64,000 bases of DNA from JADLFV01 sp964471555 (GTDB lineage: Bacteria > Planctomycetota > Phycisphaerae > Phycisphaerales > Phycisphaeraceae), in assembly GCA_964471555.1 (NCBI GenBank), contig CAYYGM010000005.1:1-64000 (forward strand). Reading direction: 5' to 3'. The position numbers were made by a program, and so were the translations under genes. Below the pieces are notes generated by a model, which saw only the letters and a program-made list of their open reading frames with translations, ran no database searches and was not told where the DNA came from. This document shows positions 31,846 to 40,504 of this stretch, in pieces; within the stretch, counting starts at the first letter, position 1; each line of letters opens with the position of its first letter.

Positions 31846-33677
31846 TCCAACAGATCACGACGGGTGCGCGGCGTCAGATAGCTGACCACGATCATCAGCA
31901 CAAACGGGAAAACGCCGGCAAACGCCCAGCGCGTGGCGACCAGGCCGGCCGCGGAGAATCGCTCCACGGGCACACCGATCAGGCTGATCAGATATGCCTC
32001 GACATGAAACCTGCCCACGCCTTCGAGTGGAGAGCTTGCATCACTCGGACGCGAACGAACGACGGCATCGAAATAGACAGCCCGCCCGGGAATCACGTGT
32101 TGCTCACCGTTCTCGTTCTCCTGGTCTGAGCGAACAATCCCGCGGGTCTGTGCAAGCAGTCCTGGGGACTGGCGGATCGACACGAAATGAGGGGCGGCGA
32201 CTGGAAAGGCCCCCATCACAATCACCCATATCACCACAGCAACGTAAATCGCTTGCGCGGTTAAGCGCCGCCAGAAAAAGATCAGCAGCACGGCCGCGCC
32301 GAAAAGCGATCCAAGCGTAATCAGGCTGGTCAGCAGGGCAATGACACCACTGACCGACAGCGCCACCAGCCCGCCCAGCAACAGGACAATCCCCATCACG
32401 ATGCGCCCCGCCAGCACATAGTGCGCTTCGCTGCGTTCTGGAAACAGAGGGCGATACAGATTGCGCACGAACAGGGCAGCGATGCTGATTGAGCCGGCAT
32501 CGAGACTGGACATGTTGGCCGCGAGCATGCCGGAGATCATCAATCCCATGGCGCCGGGGAACAGCAGGCTCGAACTGAGCAGCCCCCAGGTGTTATCCGG
32601 GTCGGAGACGCCGTGCGTCCCGAACATCGCCACAGCGATCAGGCCGCAAAACGCCCAGGCGATAATCATCAATCGCTTGCTGAACCCGCCGGTCACCGCG
32701 CCAAGCCTGGCTGCGAATTCTGTTTTAGCCGATCCGCTCACCGCGATGTTGGCGAACAAGCCAAAAATCTGAATCAGGCTGGTGAACGCAATGGCCAGGA
32801 TGGTGTACCACGCATAGTCGCTCATGGTCACCGAGCCGAAGATTTCGAAGTACCGTTCCGGAACAAGCCGGTGCAGCTCTTCGACTCCGCCGATCCGCAG
32901 CAGGCCCAAAGGCACCAGCATGACAGAGAACAATATCAGCAGAACCCCCTGCACCGCGTCGGTGATGGCGGCTGCACAAAGGCCGCCCATGATGACATAG
33001 ATGCCGACGACGGTCCCGTATGCCAGATAAAAAACACCCGGAGATAAGTAGGAGACATAGGAGTGCAGCCGGCCCTGTTTGTAAAGGCTGTCCAGCTCGC
33101 GATAACGGTCCTGTTTCATTTCTCCGAGGTTACCCGCCAGATAGTCGGGCTGAAGTTGTCGGTATTCAGCATAGTTGTCGACCATGATGCGTTCCTCGGC
33201 GCTATAGACGGCCGGGGGTTTTACGAGCATCGCGGAGTTGACTTTGTAGGCCGCCAGGTATCCCACGCCGATCAGTAATGTCGCCAGCAGCACGTTGAAC
33301 GCAGCGTATGTTGCGGCAAGGCCGCGGCTGTCAAAACGATCCACGAACAGGTCGGCCATGGTGATGAGGCGCGTGCGGCGATACCACACGTTGGCAAACC
33401 AGTAGAACGGCGTCAGCAGCAAGGTCTGAAAGCCGATCCACATTCCCGCAATGCCCTGGCGATACACTTCGGTGGATACGGTGGCAGCCCCGGTGGCGTC
33501 GGTCATGTTCCCGAAGTTAAGGAAGAATTGCAGCAGCTTGCCGAATTTGCGCCCGCCGAGGTAGATGTCCGCTTCGCTCTTGATGCCGGCCGACACGCGG
33601 AAGCCGATGTAGAGCATCCCGACCAGATAAGCCAGGACAATCAGGACATCGATGATATGCAGGCCGAATAGTCGCAT
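31788..33677 (-). CDS. Sodium:solute symporter (SSS family), 3' end apparently frameshifted
   Basis: 629 residues as read, with about 12-13 membrane helices. SSS-type features include the first helix IIDVLIVLAYLVGMLYIGFR, the GGRKFGKLLQFFLNFGNMTDATG segment, which includes the sodium-site region, and AFTSLIQIFGLFANIAVSG. A large extracellular loop interrupts the fourth region (PAVYSAEERIMVDNYAEYRQ). The frame ends with RRRRNLMK, an atypical tail; the usual last helix is found downstream in another frame. It probably imports the sugars handled by the neighbouring GH43 enzyme. The start has no clear ribosome site, and 74 bases separate it from the gene upstream. Confidence 0.82.
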   Translation of the reverse strand: MRLFGLHIIDVLIVLAYLVGMLYIGFRVSAGIKSEADIYLGGRKFGKLLQFFLNFGNMTDATGAATVSTEVYRQGIAGMWIGFQTLLLTPFYWFANVWYRRTRLITMADLFVDRFDSRGLAATYAAFNVLLATLLIGVGYLAAYKVNSAMLVKPPAVYSAEERIMVDNYAEYRQLQPDYLAGNLGEMKQDRYRELDSLYKQGRLHSYVSYLSPGVFYLAYGTVVGIYVIMGGLCAAAITDAVQGVLLILFSVMLVPLGLLRIGGVEELHRLVPERYFEIFGSVTMSDYAWYTILAIAFTSLIQIFGLFANIAVSGSAKTEFAARLGAVTGGFSKRLMIIAWAFCGLIAVAMFGTHGVSDPDNTWGLLSSSLLFPGAMGLMISGMLAANMSSLDAGSISIAALFVRNLYRPLFPERSEAHYVLAGRIVMGIVLLLGGLVALSVSGVIALLTSLITLGSLFGAAVLLIFFWRRLTAQAIYVAVVIWVIVMGAFPVAAPHFVSIRQSPGLLAQTRGIVRSDQENENGEQHVIPGRAVYFDAVVRSRPSDASSPLEGVGRFHVEAYLISLIGVPVERFSAAGLVATRWAFAGVFPFVLMIVVSYLTPRTRRDLLDRFYVKMKTPSRRRRNLMK

Positions 33678-33751
33678 AAGGCGGCTTATGTATGAGACAG
33701 TGGATATCTATTGAATACAACGGCACAATCAATACGTCGGGGCATTTACGC

Positions 33752-36307
33752 TTATGGTTGACGCGGCGTGAAGTCGAGCACAGCGGTGTCACCATCAGCG
33801 GTCAGTGTAACGACGGTGCCATTGTAGTCGCTGTGGATGAAGGGGCTTTGGAAGGTGAAATTCGGCTCGTAGTTGATGAGCGTGCCGCCAATCTGCGGGA
33901 TTTCGCAGTTGGCCATGTTGAAGTACAGTTCCGGCGCATCGGGCCCGGTGCCGCGATAGCGCAGGATGTACCAGCCGGGCACAACGGTATTGATCAGGTG
34001 GATCGGATTATCCAGCACGTCATCCTGAAAGGCTTCGAATGAGTCATAGTCGGACAGCCGGCCCGTATCCATGATGATGGCGCTGAATTTGTCCTTGAGC
34101 ATCAGGAATCTTTTTTCTTCGGTCCACTCGGCGACGTCGGTGCTGAGCCTGGTTTCCATGGTGTTGGCGGTCGTGTTGGGGGTTCCATCCGCAGCCGGCT
34201 CCGGGTCGCCATTGACCACGCGCACCGCAACACAAGCATTGCCCTGCAGCACAAAGATCCATCCGTTGCGCTCTTCGAGACGATCGAACGGAGCGGCGAA
34301 CTGGACGGCAAATGGCCTGGCGCACATGTCCACAGCAGGGAACCAGTCGGGGTTCTGCTGGAACCATCGCCGCGCCTGCTGCGTGATCAGGACATTGCGG
34401 CACTGCACGCTGCGGTAGTACGAGTGCTGCTCGCGGTGGTTCTGTTCAGGAATGATGGCACAGGGCGAGATGAAGCTGTTGGGTGCGGAGCTGAACATGA
34501 CACCCTGCCAGCGGCCGGACGCGCTGAGATGGCTGTGCACGGCGGCGGGGTGGTCCATTTGCGTGCCGAGGATGTAATCCGGCGTAACCCAACTGTAGCG
34601 GACGAAGCGCGAGTCGGTATCGCACATCAGTGTGCGTTCCAGGCCCAGCGGCCGGGGCCAGCGCAGCGGATCTTCGCCGGGCTTGCGCGAGATGTATTCA
34701 AAAGAGCCTTTGCCCTCGCGGTCCAGCGCGATGTGCCACACGATCGGCGGCAGTTCGTAGTCGCAGTAGCCGAATGCCGCCAGCTTGTTGGTCAGATCGC
34801 AAGGGCCGCCCAGCAGGAAGCGTGATGCACCCCATGTTGATTCGCTGGTGCCGTGGCGTTTCCAGCGTGTCTTGGCCCCGCCGCGCACGCCGGAGATCTG
34901 GTCCTGCGCCCATTCGGCCCAGATCAGGTCCATAAACAGCTTGGCCCGCTGCTTGAGTTGCGGGTCTTCGCTGTAGGCATACATGTCCATGAGGTACGGA
35001 ATGGTGTAGCCCATGTATCCCGATGCGGCGACTTCGACAAAAAAGCCTTTCTGCACGCGCTGCGTGATGTATTCGTTCCAGTAATCCACCCAGGCGCGAT
35101 AATGATCCGCGGCGCGCATGGGCTCGGTGATCTGTTTCTCAGCTCGTCCGGGTGGGCCGGCGTACTGGTCGCCCACATCGCCGTACATTTGATAAAACCA
35201 GTAGCCATCACCACCGCCCGTGCCGGCATCGGGATAAACGCGATCGGCAAAGTCCGGCTCGTGCATGAAGATCTGCGAACTGAGCAGCGCAGAGACTTTG
35301 GCGTTGATGTCGTGATTCTCGCTGCCGGTCAACCACCATGTGCTCTGCTTTGCCAGGTGGATGTCATTCTTGTGCAGCATGCGTTTCCACAGCAGTTCCA
35401 GCAGCGCCTTTTCCGTTTCCGGGTACAGTTTGCCCGGCGCGGTTCGCCCCTTGTTGCCGAAGTGGAAGTACAACCGGCACAGCATGGCGTTCAGCCGCAG
35501 GTTCCAGTAATTGTTGGTGCCGTACTTCTTTTGAACTTCCGGTTCGGTTGACGTGAGGATTGACAGCAGTTCACGGTTAACCGCATCGACATCCTGGTTC
35601 AGCCACAACCGGGCGAACTGGTTGTTGAACAGGCCATCACCTTCCCCAAGTGCGGAAATCCGCATGCCGGCTTCAACACGAGCCGGCCGCGTTGCGTGGG
35701 CTTCTGCTATTCGCTGCTCGTAGGTTTTATCCGTGACGCCCAACACATCACCGGCCGGACCCTGAAAATACACATCATCCAGCCGGATGCAGCAGCCGGT
35801 GGGCAACGGGCGGTCAAACTGGATCGCCCGCGCGGCATCAAAAGCGAAATCATTGTCACCGGCGAAAGATGCGAGATCGATCTGGTATTGCTGCCATTGA
35901 CCATTGGCCGCGAAATCAGCTAACGGTGCAGAGATGCGCCGATTCGCAGAATCCACCAGCGTCAAACCCCACGCTTGAGCATTCTCCGCATGATCCACCT
36001 TGATCCAGAGGCAGAGCGCGTGGCCGGGAGATAGCGGCCATGACTCAATGAAAGGGCCGGGCGTCAGGCCGACGACACCATCCTGAGCGCTGTCCTTGAC
36101 GGTATAGCGCAGGCTGAAATCACCTGCTTTTTTGTCTACAAAGTCAAAGATGTCCGGCCGCCATAGATCGGTGGGCGCCAGGTCGCTCCCGGCCGGGGTT
36201 GACGCCAGCGTCATGCCGGTCTCACTGGTGAAGTCCACACGTTTGTTGTGGTCGCCCGGTTCAATTGCGAACACTGCCAGAAACAATAATCCTGAAATGA
36301 TGAACAC
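33752..36307 (-). CDS. Large exported protein of unknown family, helix-rich centre and beta-rich end
   Basis: 851 residues from a GTG at 36307, preferred to an ATG at 36400 because AAGGAG lies 5 bases before the GTG and the signal segment (FIISGLLFLAVFA) follows at once. Residues about 20-200 look like a beta-sandwich, CBM-like domain (WQQYQIDLASFAGDNDFAFD). The middle, about 220-560, is helix-rich with many aromatic residues (WWLTGSENHDINAK, GYWFYQMYGDVGDQY), suggesting an alpha/alpha toroid. The end is beta-rich (MDHPAAVHSHLSASGRWQG). This order resembles polysaccharide lyases and toroid hydrolases, but I do not recognise the family. It is the first gene of the GH43-symporter module, so an extracellular depolymerase is the best guess. 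Confidence 0.6.
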   Translation of the reverse strand: MFIISGLLFLAVFAIEPGDHNKRVDFTSETGMTLASTPAGSDLAPTDLWRPDIFDFVDKKAGDFSLRYTVKDSAQDGVVGLTPGPFIESWPLSPGHALCLWIKVDHAENAQAWGLTLVDSANRRISAPLADFAANGQWQQYQIDLASFAGDNDFAFDAARAIQFDRPLPTGCCIRLDDVYFQGPAGDVLGVTDKTYEQRIAEAHATRPARVEAGMRISALGEGDGLFNNQFARLWLNQDVDAVNRELLSILTSTEPEVQKKYGTNNYWNLRLNAMLCRLYFHFGNKGRTAPGKLYPETEKALLELLWKRMLHKNDIHLAKQSTWWLTGSENHDINAKVSALLSSQIFMHEPDFADRVYPDAGTGGGDGYWFYQMYGDVGDQYAGPPGRAEKQITEPMRAADHYRAWVDYWNEYITQRVQKGFFVEVAASGYMGYTIPYLMDMYAYSEDPQLKQRAKLFMDLIWAEWAQDQISGVRGGAKTRWKRHGTSESTWGASRFLLGGPCDLTNKLAAFGYCDYELPPIVWHIALDREGKGSFEYISRKPGEDPLRWPRPLGLERTLMCDTDSRFVRYSWVTPDYILGTQMDHPAAVHSHLSASGRWQGVMFSSAPNSFISPCAIIPEQNHREQHSYYRSVQCRNVLITQQARRWFQQNPDWFPAVDMCARPFAVQFAAPFDRLEERNGWIFVLQGNACVAVRVVNGDPEPAADGTPNTTANTMETRLSTDVAEWTEEKRFLMLKDKFSAIIMDTGRLSDYDSFEAFQDDVLDNPIHLINTVVPGWYILRYRGTGPDAPELYFNMANCEIPQIGGTLINYEPNFTFQSPFIHSDYNGTVVTLTADGDTAVLDFTPRQP

Positions 36308-36798
36308 ATGAACTCCTTGTCCAGGCAATGGTCTTGGCAGATTGAAGGAACGATGGGCGCGGGCGAGAATAGCCCAAAGAGCAACGATGCATACCTTCAA
36401 GATGATTGCAATTGCACATTCTGCCTTGAGGTATCACAGCGGTCAAGCCATCGATCCATCGCCAATGACCAGGCCGGAGCCTGCGGTGGTTTCCAGCGCC
36501 AGCACAGCCCAAGACGCGGCCAAGCTGATCAGCAGCAGTGAGAACGGACTGCGCATCGAGGTTACGACCGACGGCAAGCGATATGTCGCTGACATCCCGA
36601 TGTCGTCCGGCATGCAGGTGAACCCGGTCGCCCAATAAGTTGAACTAATCACGATATGGGCAAACACCCGCGACGTCTGGACGATTGTGATTCACTGCAT
36701 CAAGCACACCGGCTCAGCGCCGAGTGACGACACTGAGCCGGTGATTGGCGTGTGCACCGCATTGTTTAACGCGTGGCACTATGTCGGGGGACATTTCA
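36308..36798. other. Region between two leftward genes, no supported gene
   Basis: A rightward open frame at 36342-36638 ends with a stretch that reads like real protein (AAKLISSSENGLRIEVTTDG), but it matches no family I know and has no ribosome site. It may be a remnant. The rest should hold the promoter of the module at 30010-36307. No clear promoter hexamers or terminators were found. Confidence 0.35.
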
Positions 36799-37398
36799 TC
36801 AATTCAGGCGGCCTTTGCGTCGTCGGCGAAGAACCACCAGGCTGCTCATGCCCGCCAGCGTGATCAGCGACGCGGGCTCGGGGATCTGGGTTGGCATGAC
36901 GTGCACGTAGAATTGTTCTGCGCTGTTCCACTTGCTGCCACCGGTGCCCGCGGACATGAATTCGAGCGGGTAATACCCGGGCGACAGGTCAGAGGCGACG
37001 CCGAGTTGGAATGATTGGGTGCCCAATGTGCTGATGACCGCGGTGGTGTAACGCGTGGTGTAGTTGGTCCAGCCGGCGTCGGCGGTGAATCCGCTGACAT
37101 CCTGTACCCCGTAGATGGCGACCGCGTATTTGCCGGTGATGCCGGAGGTTGCTGCCTGAAGGGAAACGGAAGCGCCCTGCAGAACGTCGTAAGACTTGAG
37201 GTTGCCGATGCCGCCGGCAGGATTGGCTGTGCCGTTGTGGCCCAGCACGTTCACCGCGGACCTGGTGGACGTGTGGCAGCCCGAGTTACTGCACGTGCCC
37301 CAACCCGGCTTGGCCATGGCAGGCGAACCGGTTAGCACCAGGGCAAGACCCACTGCGGACAGCCAGTGACAGATGGTCCTGGATCTGAACACAAACAC
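36799..37398 (-). CDS. PEP-CTERM protein with CX4CH motif (choice-of-anchor V-like)
   Basis: 199 residues; the GTG at 37398 gives a signal peptide (WLSAVGLALVLTGSPAMA), and a second GTG two codons later is also possible. Right after the signal cleavage is GTCSNSGCHTS, a CX4CH motif that resembles the haem site of c-type cytochromes with two extra residues. The beta-rich body (GITGKYAVAIYGVQDVSGFT) resembles the reeler/choice-of-anchor V type, whose members often have CxxCH near the N terminus. The end is IPEPASL, a hydrophobic stretch and RRRRKGR, the PEP-CTERM signal. It is a surface protein that may bind haem, an inference from the motif. No other cytochrome gene is near. Confidence 0.72.
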   Translation of the reverse strand: MFVFRSRTICHWLSAVGLALVLTGSPAMAKPGWGTCSNSGCHTSTRSAVNVLGHNGTANPAGGIGNLKSYDVLQGASVSLQAATSGITGKYAVAIYGVQDVSGFTADAGWTNYTTRYTTAVISTLGTQSFQLGVASDLSPGYYPLEFMSAGTGGSKWNSAEQFYVHVMPTQIPEPASLITLAGMSSLVVLRRRRKGRLN

Positions 37399-37846
37399 CC
37401 CACTTTCTCAATGGAACGGGAATCGAACAGCGCGCGTCCAACGACGGACGTGCATCTTTCTTTATGGCGGGAACCCCACACCGACTCCAAGCGGTGTGCT
37501 GGCATCTTGCAAACATCGTGCCGCGTTATCCATGCGGCGAGACGCGCCCTTGTACCTTCGAGCGGCTCTGATGCAACAGAAGAACATTTCCAGATTCTGT
37601 TGTGGTTGGACGTGGTGATGCGGCGCGAATGTAGAGTCATTCAAGATTCGTCACGCATATCCCAATACTGAGAAGCACAAACCCCGTTCCGCCACCAAGC
37701 ACCAGCGGGTGCATATCAGAAATGGGAGGCGATCAACCCGCACTTCGCTTTCTTTGAGAATCGAAGTTGATTCGGGCCGCTCCATTCTCATGCGCAAGAA
37801 TGGTATGTGCACCAGCAGGCTGCAGACATCATCGGGCGCTGTTGTG
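37399..37846. other. Region between two leftward genes, no supported gene
   Basis: About 450 bases. Short open frames on both strands carry no recognisable motifs and conflict with each other. No strong hairpin followed by a T run was seen. Confidence 0.4.
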
Positions 37847-38806
37847 TCAGGTCATACTGCTGCCGGCCGATTTCTGCTCGAGCAGCGCCTCGAGTTTGTC
37901 GAAGGCCAGATAGCGTTCGGAAAACTCCCGGACCCAGGATTGAGCGGTGTTGGATTGAACCGCCTCAACAAAGGATTCCAGCGACCAGTGGGCGAAAGAG
38001 TCCTGATTGACAAGACAACTCCTGTATTGGGCGATGGCATCGTTGCACGCGGGGTTGTCTGCCGGACAAAGGTACGCGAAGATCCCGTCCGCAAAGCCAT
38101 CGACCAGGCGATACGCACCGGCAAGAAGATGGTCCCGCCATATCTGCTGCAACGGCCTGCAACGAAGCTGCTCACGTCCTTGCGGCCGGAAACATCCCAT
38201 CGCTGTCGCAACTTCGTCGTAGCGGCGGCGGTGGTCGTCGGCCTCTTCGTTCAGGTTTTCGTGGTATTTCACCTCGATACCGGTAAAGCCGCGCCCGCCT
38301 TCTGGCGTGTCGAACCAGACGCAGACATCAAACGCTGACCCATCGTGGGTGTATCTGACATCCTTGCGCCCGGGCGAAAATTCGAAGGCGATTTTCGTGA
38401 CACGTGCGCAGCGCCGGGGCAGCATCTGTGCGAAGACCGAAGTGGCTAAATCAAGATTCCGCTGCAGTGGGCCAAAGAGATTAAACGCCAGTGGTTGGCT
38501 GGAGAGCAGGTTGCCATACATGCGATCGGGCCGAATCAGGCTTCCCTTCTGCCGTTTACCCCCATCGAGCGTGTTGCGCACGACCTCCTTCGCATCCTCC
38601 GAGATAAAGTTGGCCAGGGATTGCTTCGCCCAGGGCATCGCCAAATGCGACCCCCGCAGCTTGCCACGGTATTCACCCATGGGCATGCCGTGCTCTTGGC
38701 GCCACATGGCCTGAAGTAAACGGGCACGACGTTGAAAGTCGTTGGTGTCGGAGCGCGGCTCCCAGCAGTGCATGGATGCGGCCAGTTCGCGAAGGTCTGT
38801 CATCAC
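37847..38806 (-). CDS. PGN_0703-type putative restriction endonuclease
   Basis: 319 residues. A PD-(D/E)XK nuclease core is visible as SAFDVCVWFDTPEGGRGF followed by TGIEVKYHENL: the D in AFD and the E and K in IEVK are the expected metal and catalytic residues. The phrases LNEEADDHRRRYDEVA and QIWRDHLLAGA fit the PGN_0703 group, whose members often occur alone. No methyltransferase, specificity subunit or helicase is next to it. It may act in defence or DNA repair. The next gene upstream is divergent, about 290 bases away, and that gap contains a palindrome and a hairpin. Confidence 0.75.
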   Translation of the reverse strand: MMTDLRELAASMHCWEPRSDTNDFQRRARLLQAMWRQEHGMPMGEYRGKLRGSHLAMPWAKQSLANFISEDAKEVVRNTLDGGKRQKGSLIRPDRMYGNLLSSQPLAFNLFGPLQRNLDLATSVFAQMLPRRCARVTKIAFEFSPGRKDVRYTHDGSAFDVCVWFDTPEGGRGFTGIEVKYHENLNEEADDHRRRYDEVATAMGCFRPQGREQLRCRPLQQIWRDHLLAGAYRLVDGFADGIFAYLCPADNPACNDAIAQYRSCLVNQDSFAHWSLESFVEAVQSNTAQSWVREFSERYLAFDKLEALLEQKSAGSSMT

Positions 38807-38849
38807 ACGTGAGTTCCGGAAGGTTGCAGGTATGGTTCTCTGGCTCGTC

Positions 38850-38872
38850 GGCGGGTCATGGCAAGACCCGCC
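38850..38872. repeat. GC-rich hairpin upstream of the endonuclease gene
   Basis: GGCGGGTC and GACCCGCC form a perfect 8-bp stem with a 7-base loop. There is no T run, so it is not a typical terminator. It lies between the divergent endonuclease and efflux genes, about 45 bases upstream of the endonuclease start. Confidence 0.45.
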
Positions 38873-38906
38873 CAGGCGCCAACACGATGCTGAAGATCGG
38901 GGTGGC

Positions 38907-38921
38907 CCAATGGTCCATTGG
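38907..38921. promoter_or_regulatory. Perfect inverted repeat, possible operator
   Basis: CCAATGG-T-CCATTGG is a perfect 7-bp inverted repeat around one base, lying between the divergent endonuclease gene (start 38806) and efflux permease gene (start 39099). The position suits an operator for either gene; no regulator gene is adjacent. Confidence 0.4.
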
Positions 38922-39098
38922 CATGTAGCCCCCTTTGCCGAGGCATTATACGTTTGGCGCGGGCTTTACCTTCGCACGCAGGCAAGAACGATCTGAATCC
39001 GAAAAAGTCGCGCAGTGCGAAGGAAGATGGACTGCTCTCTGTCAGACCCCGGCAGACCACGCCCACCGGGCAGGCCGGCAATTGCCTACACTTGGTGT

Positions 39099-40382
39099 AT
39101 GGATTGGTTGACGAACATTGTGTGGAACTGCTGGCTGGTGCTGGGTGAGATGGGGCCGTACCTGCTGTTGGGCTTTGCCATTGCGGGGGCGATGTCGGTG
39201 CTGGTGTCGGCGGCCTGGGTGTCGCGGCATCTGGGGGGACGGGGGATAGGGCCGATCCTCAAAGCAACGGTGCTGGGTGTGCCGCTGCCGTTGTGTTCGT
39301 GCGGGGTGATCCCGGTCAGCGCGGGGTTGCGGCGGCAGGGCGCCAGTCGCGGTGCGACCAGCGCGTTTCTGTTGGCGACGCCGCAGACAGGTGTGGATTC
39401 AATCCTGGCCACGTATGCATTGCTGGGGCCGGTGCTGGCGGTGATTCGGCCGGTGGTGGCGCTGGTCAGCGGTATCGTGGGCGGCTTGATGATCGATCTG
39501 TGGGGCGAAAAGGATGATGCCAAGGTCAGCAATGATGAGCCGGTCCAGTCTTCATGCGCGGGCGGCAGTTGCTGCTCCACGGATGGTGGCCAGCAGGGCA
39601 ATCGCGCCGTCCAGGCGTTGCGTTATGGTTTTGTGACTTTGCCGCGCGACATTGCGGTGCACTTGCTGATCGGCGTGCTCATTGCGGGTTTGTTGACGGG
39701 CCTGATCGAGCCGAACGTGGCATCCAAATGGTTGGGGGGTGGATTGCTGGCGCTGTTGACCATGATGGTGATCGGCCTGCCGCTGTACGTTTGCGCGACG
39801 GGTTCGATTCCTTTGGCGGTGGCGTTCATGCACCTGGGTGCATCGCCCGGCGCGGCGCTGGTGTTCCTGATCGCGGGGCCGGCCACCAACGCAGCGACCA
39901 TCGGCGTGACCTGGAAACTGCTGGGCAAGCGCAGCGCGATCCTGTATCTGCTGGTGACGGCCGCGACGGCGCTGGCGGCGGGCTACGGCATCGACGCGCT
40001 GGGTTCAGCGATGCCGCTGCATTTACCTGATGTGTATCACGAGCACACCACGGCGGCCGGCAACGGGTTGAACCACCTCAGCGCGGCCGCGTTATTGGCG
40101 GTGCTGGCGGGATCATTCTTTTTTGCGCGAAAGTCACATTCTGGAGAAAAAACGGTGAATGACCGTGAACATCAGACGGTATTGAACGTCTTAGGAATGA
40201 CGTGTTCGCATTGTGCGTCAGCGGTGGCCGCAGCGTTGCGGCAGCAGCCGGGCGTCGTTTCGGTGGATGTGGATCTGGCGGGCAAGAAAGCCGTGGTCCA
40301 GGGCCAGCAAGTCGATTCGGCGGGCCTGGTGGCGGCCGTAGAGCAGTTGGGATACTCAGCCACGGTGCGCCAAGAAAGTTAA
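39099..40382 (+). CDS. SO_0444-type metal efflux permease fused to an HMA domain
   Basis: 427 residues from the ATG at 39099; the frame extends upstream but the first membrane helix begins just after this ATG. The permease part (1-350) has the conserved LPLCSCGVIPVSAGL and ATPQTGVDSI motifs of the DUF318/SO_0444 family. A cysteine-rich cytosolic loop (SSCAGGSCCS) lies about residue 150. At the C terminus is a heavy-metal-associated domain with the metal-binding GMTCSHCASAV and LAGKKAVVQG. The protein probably exports copper, zinc or a similar metal or metalloid, with the HMA domain delivering or sensing the ion. No ArsR-type regulator is adjacent. Confidence 0.86.
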   Translation: MDWLTNIVWNCWLVLGEMGPYLLLGFAIAGAMSVLVSAAWVSRHLGGRGIGPILKATVLGVPLPLCSCGVIPVSAGLRRQGASRGATSAFLLATPQTGVDSILATYALLGPVLAVIRPVVALVSGIVGGLMIDLWGEKDDAKVSNDEPVQSSCAGGSCCSTDGGQQGNRAVQALRYGFVTLPRDIAVHLLIGVLIAGLLTGLIEPNVASKWLGGGLLALLTMMVIGLPLYVCATGSIPLAVAFMHLGASPGAALVFLIAGPATNAATIGVTWKLLGKRSAILYLLVTAATALAAGYGIDALGSAMPLHLPDVYHEHTTAAGNGLNHLSAAALLAVLAGSFFFARKSHSGEKTVNDREHQTVLNVLGMTCSHCASAVAAALRQQPGVVSVDVDLAGKKAVVQGQQVDSAGLVAAVEQLGYSATVRQES

Positions 40383-40417
40383 TTCGCACAAATGCGACAC
40401 GGGACCGGGCCGGGGGC

Positions 40418-40426
40418 TGGTATAAT
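40418..40426 (+). promoter_or_regulatory. Extended -10 promoter element
   Basis: TGGTATAAT (40418-40426) is an extended -10 element with a perfect TATAAT, about 80 bases before the ATG of the membrane protein gene at 40505. No good -35 hexamer is found at the usual distance, which is acceptable for extended -10 promoters. Confidence 0.5.
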
Positions 40427-40504
40427 GGCGGTCGCCAATTTGCCAGTGTCAGGAGGGGGCAAGTCTGCGTCAGCGATCGTTCTGCGCTGAGATATGGGGG
40501 CCAC

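Noticed and set aside
36342..36638. Small rightward frame ending with AAKLISSSENGLRIEVTTDG
   Set aside because: The end looks protein-like, but there is no family match, no ribosome site and no conserved neighbour; kept only as a possible remnant.
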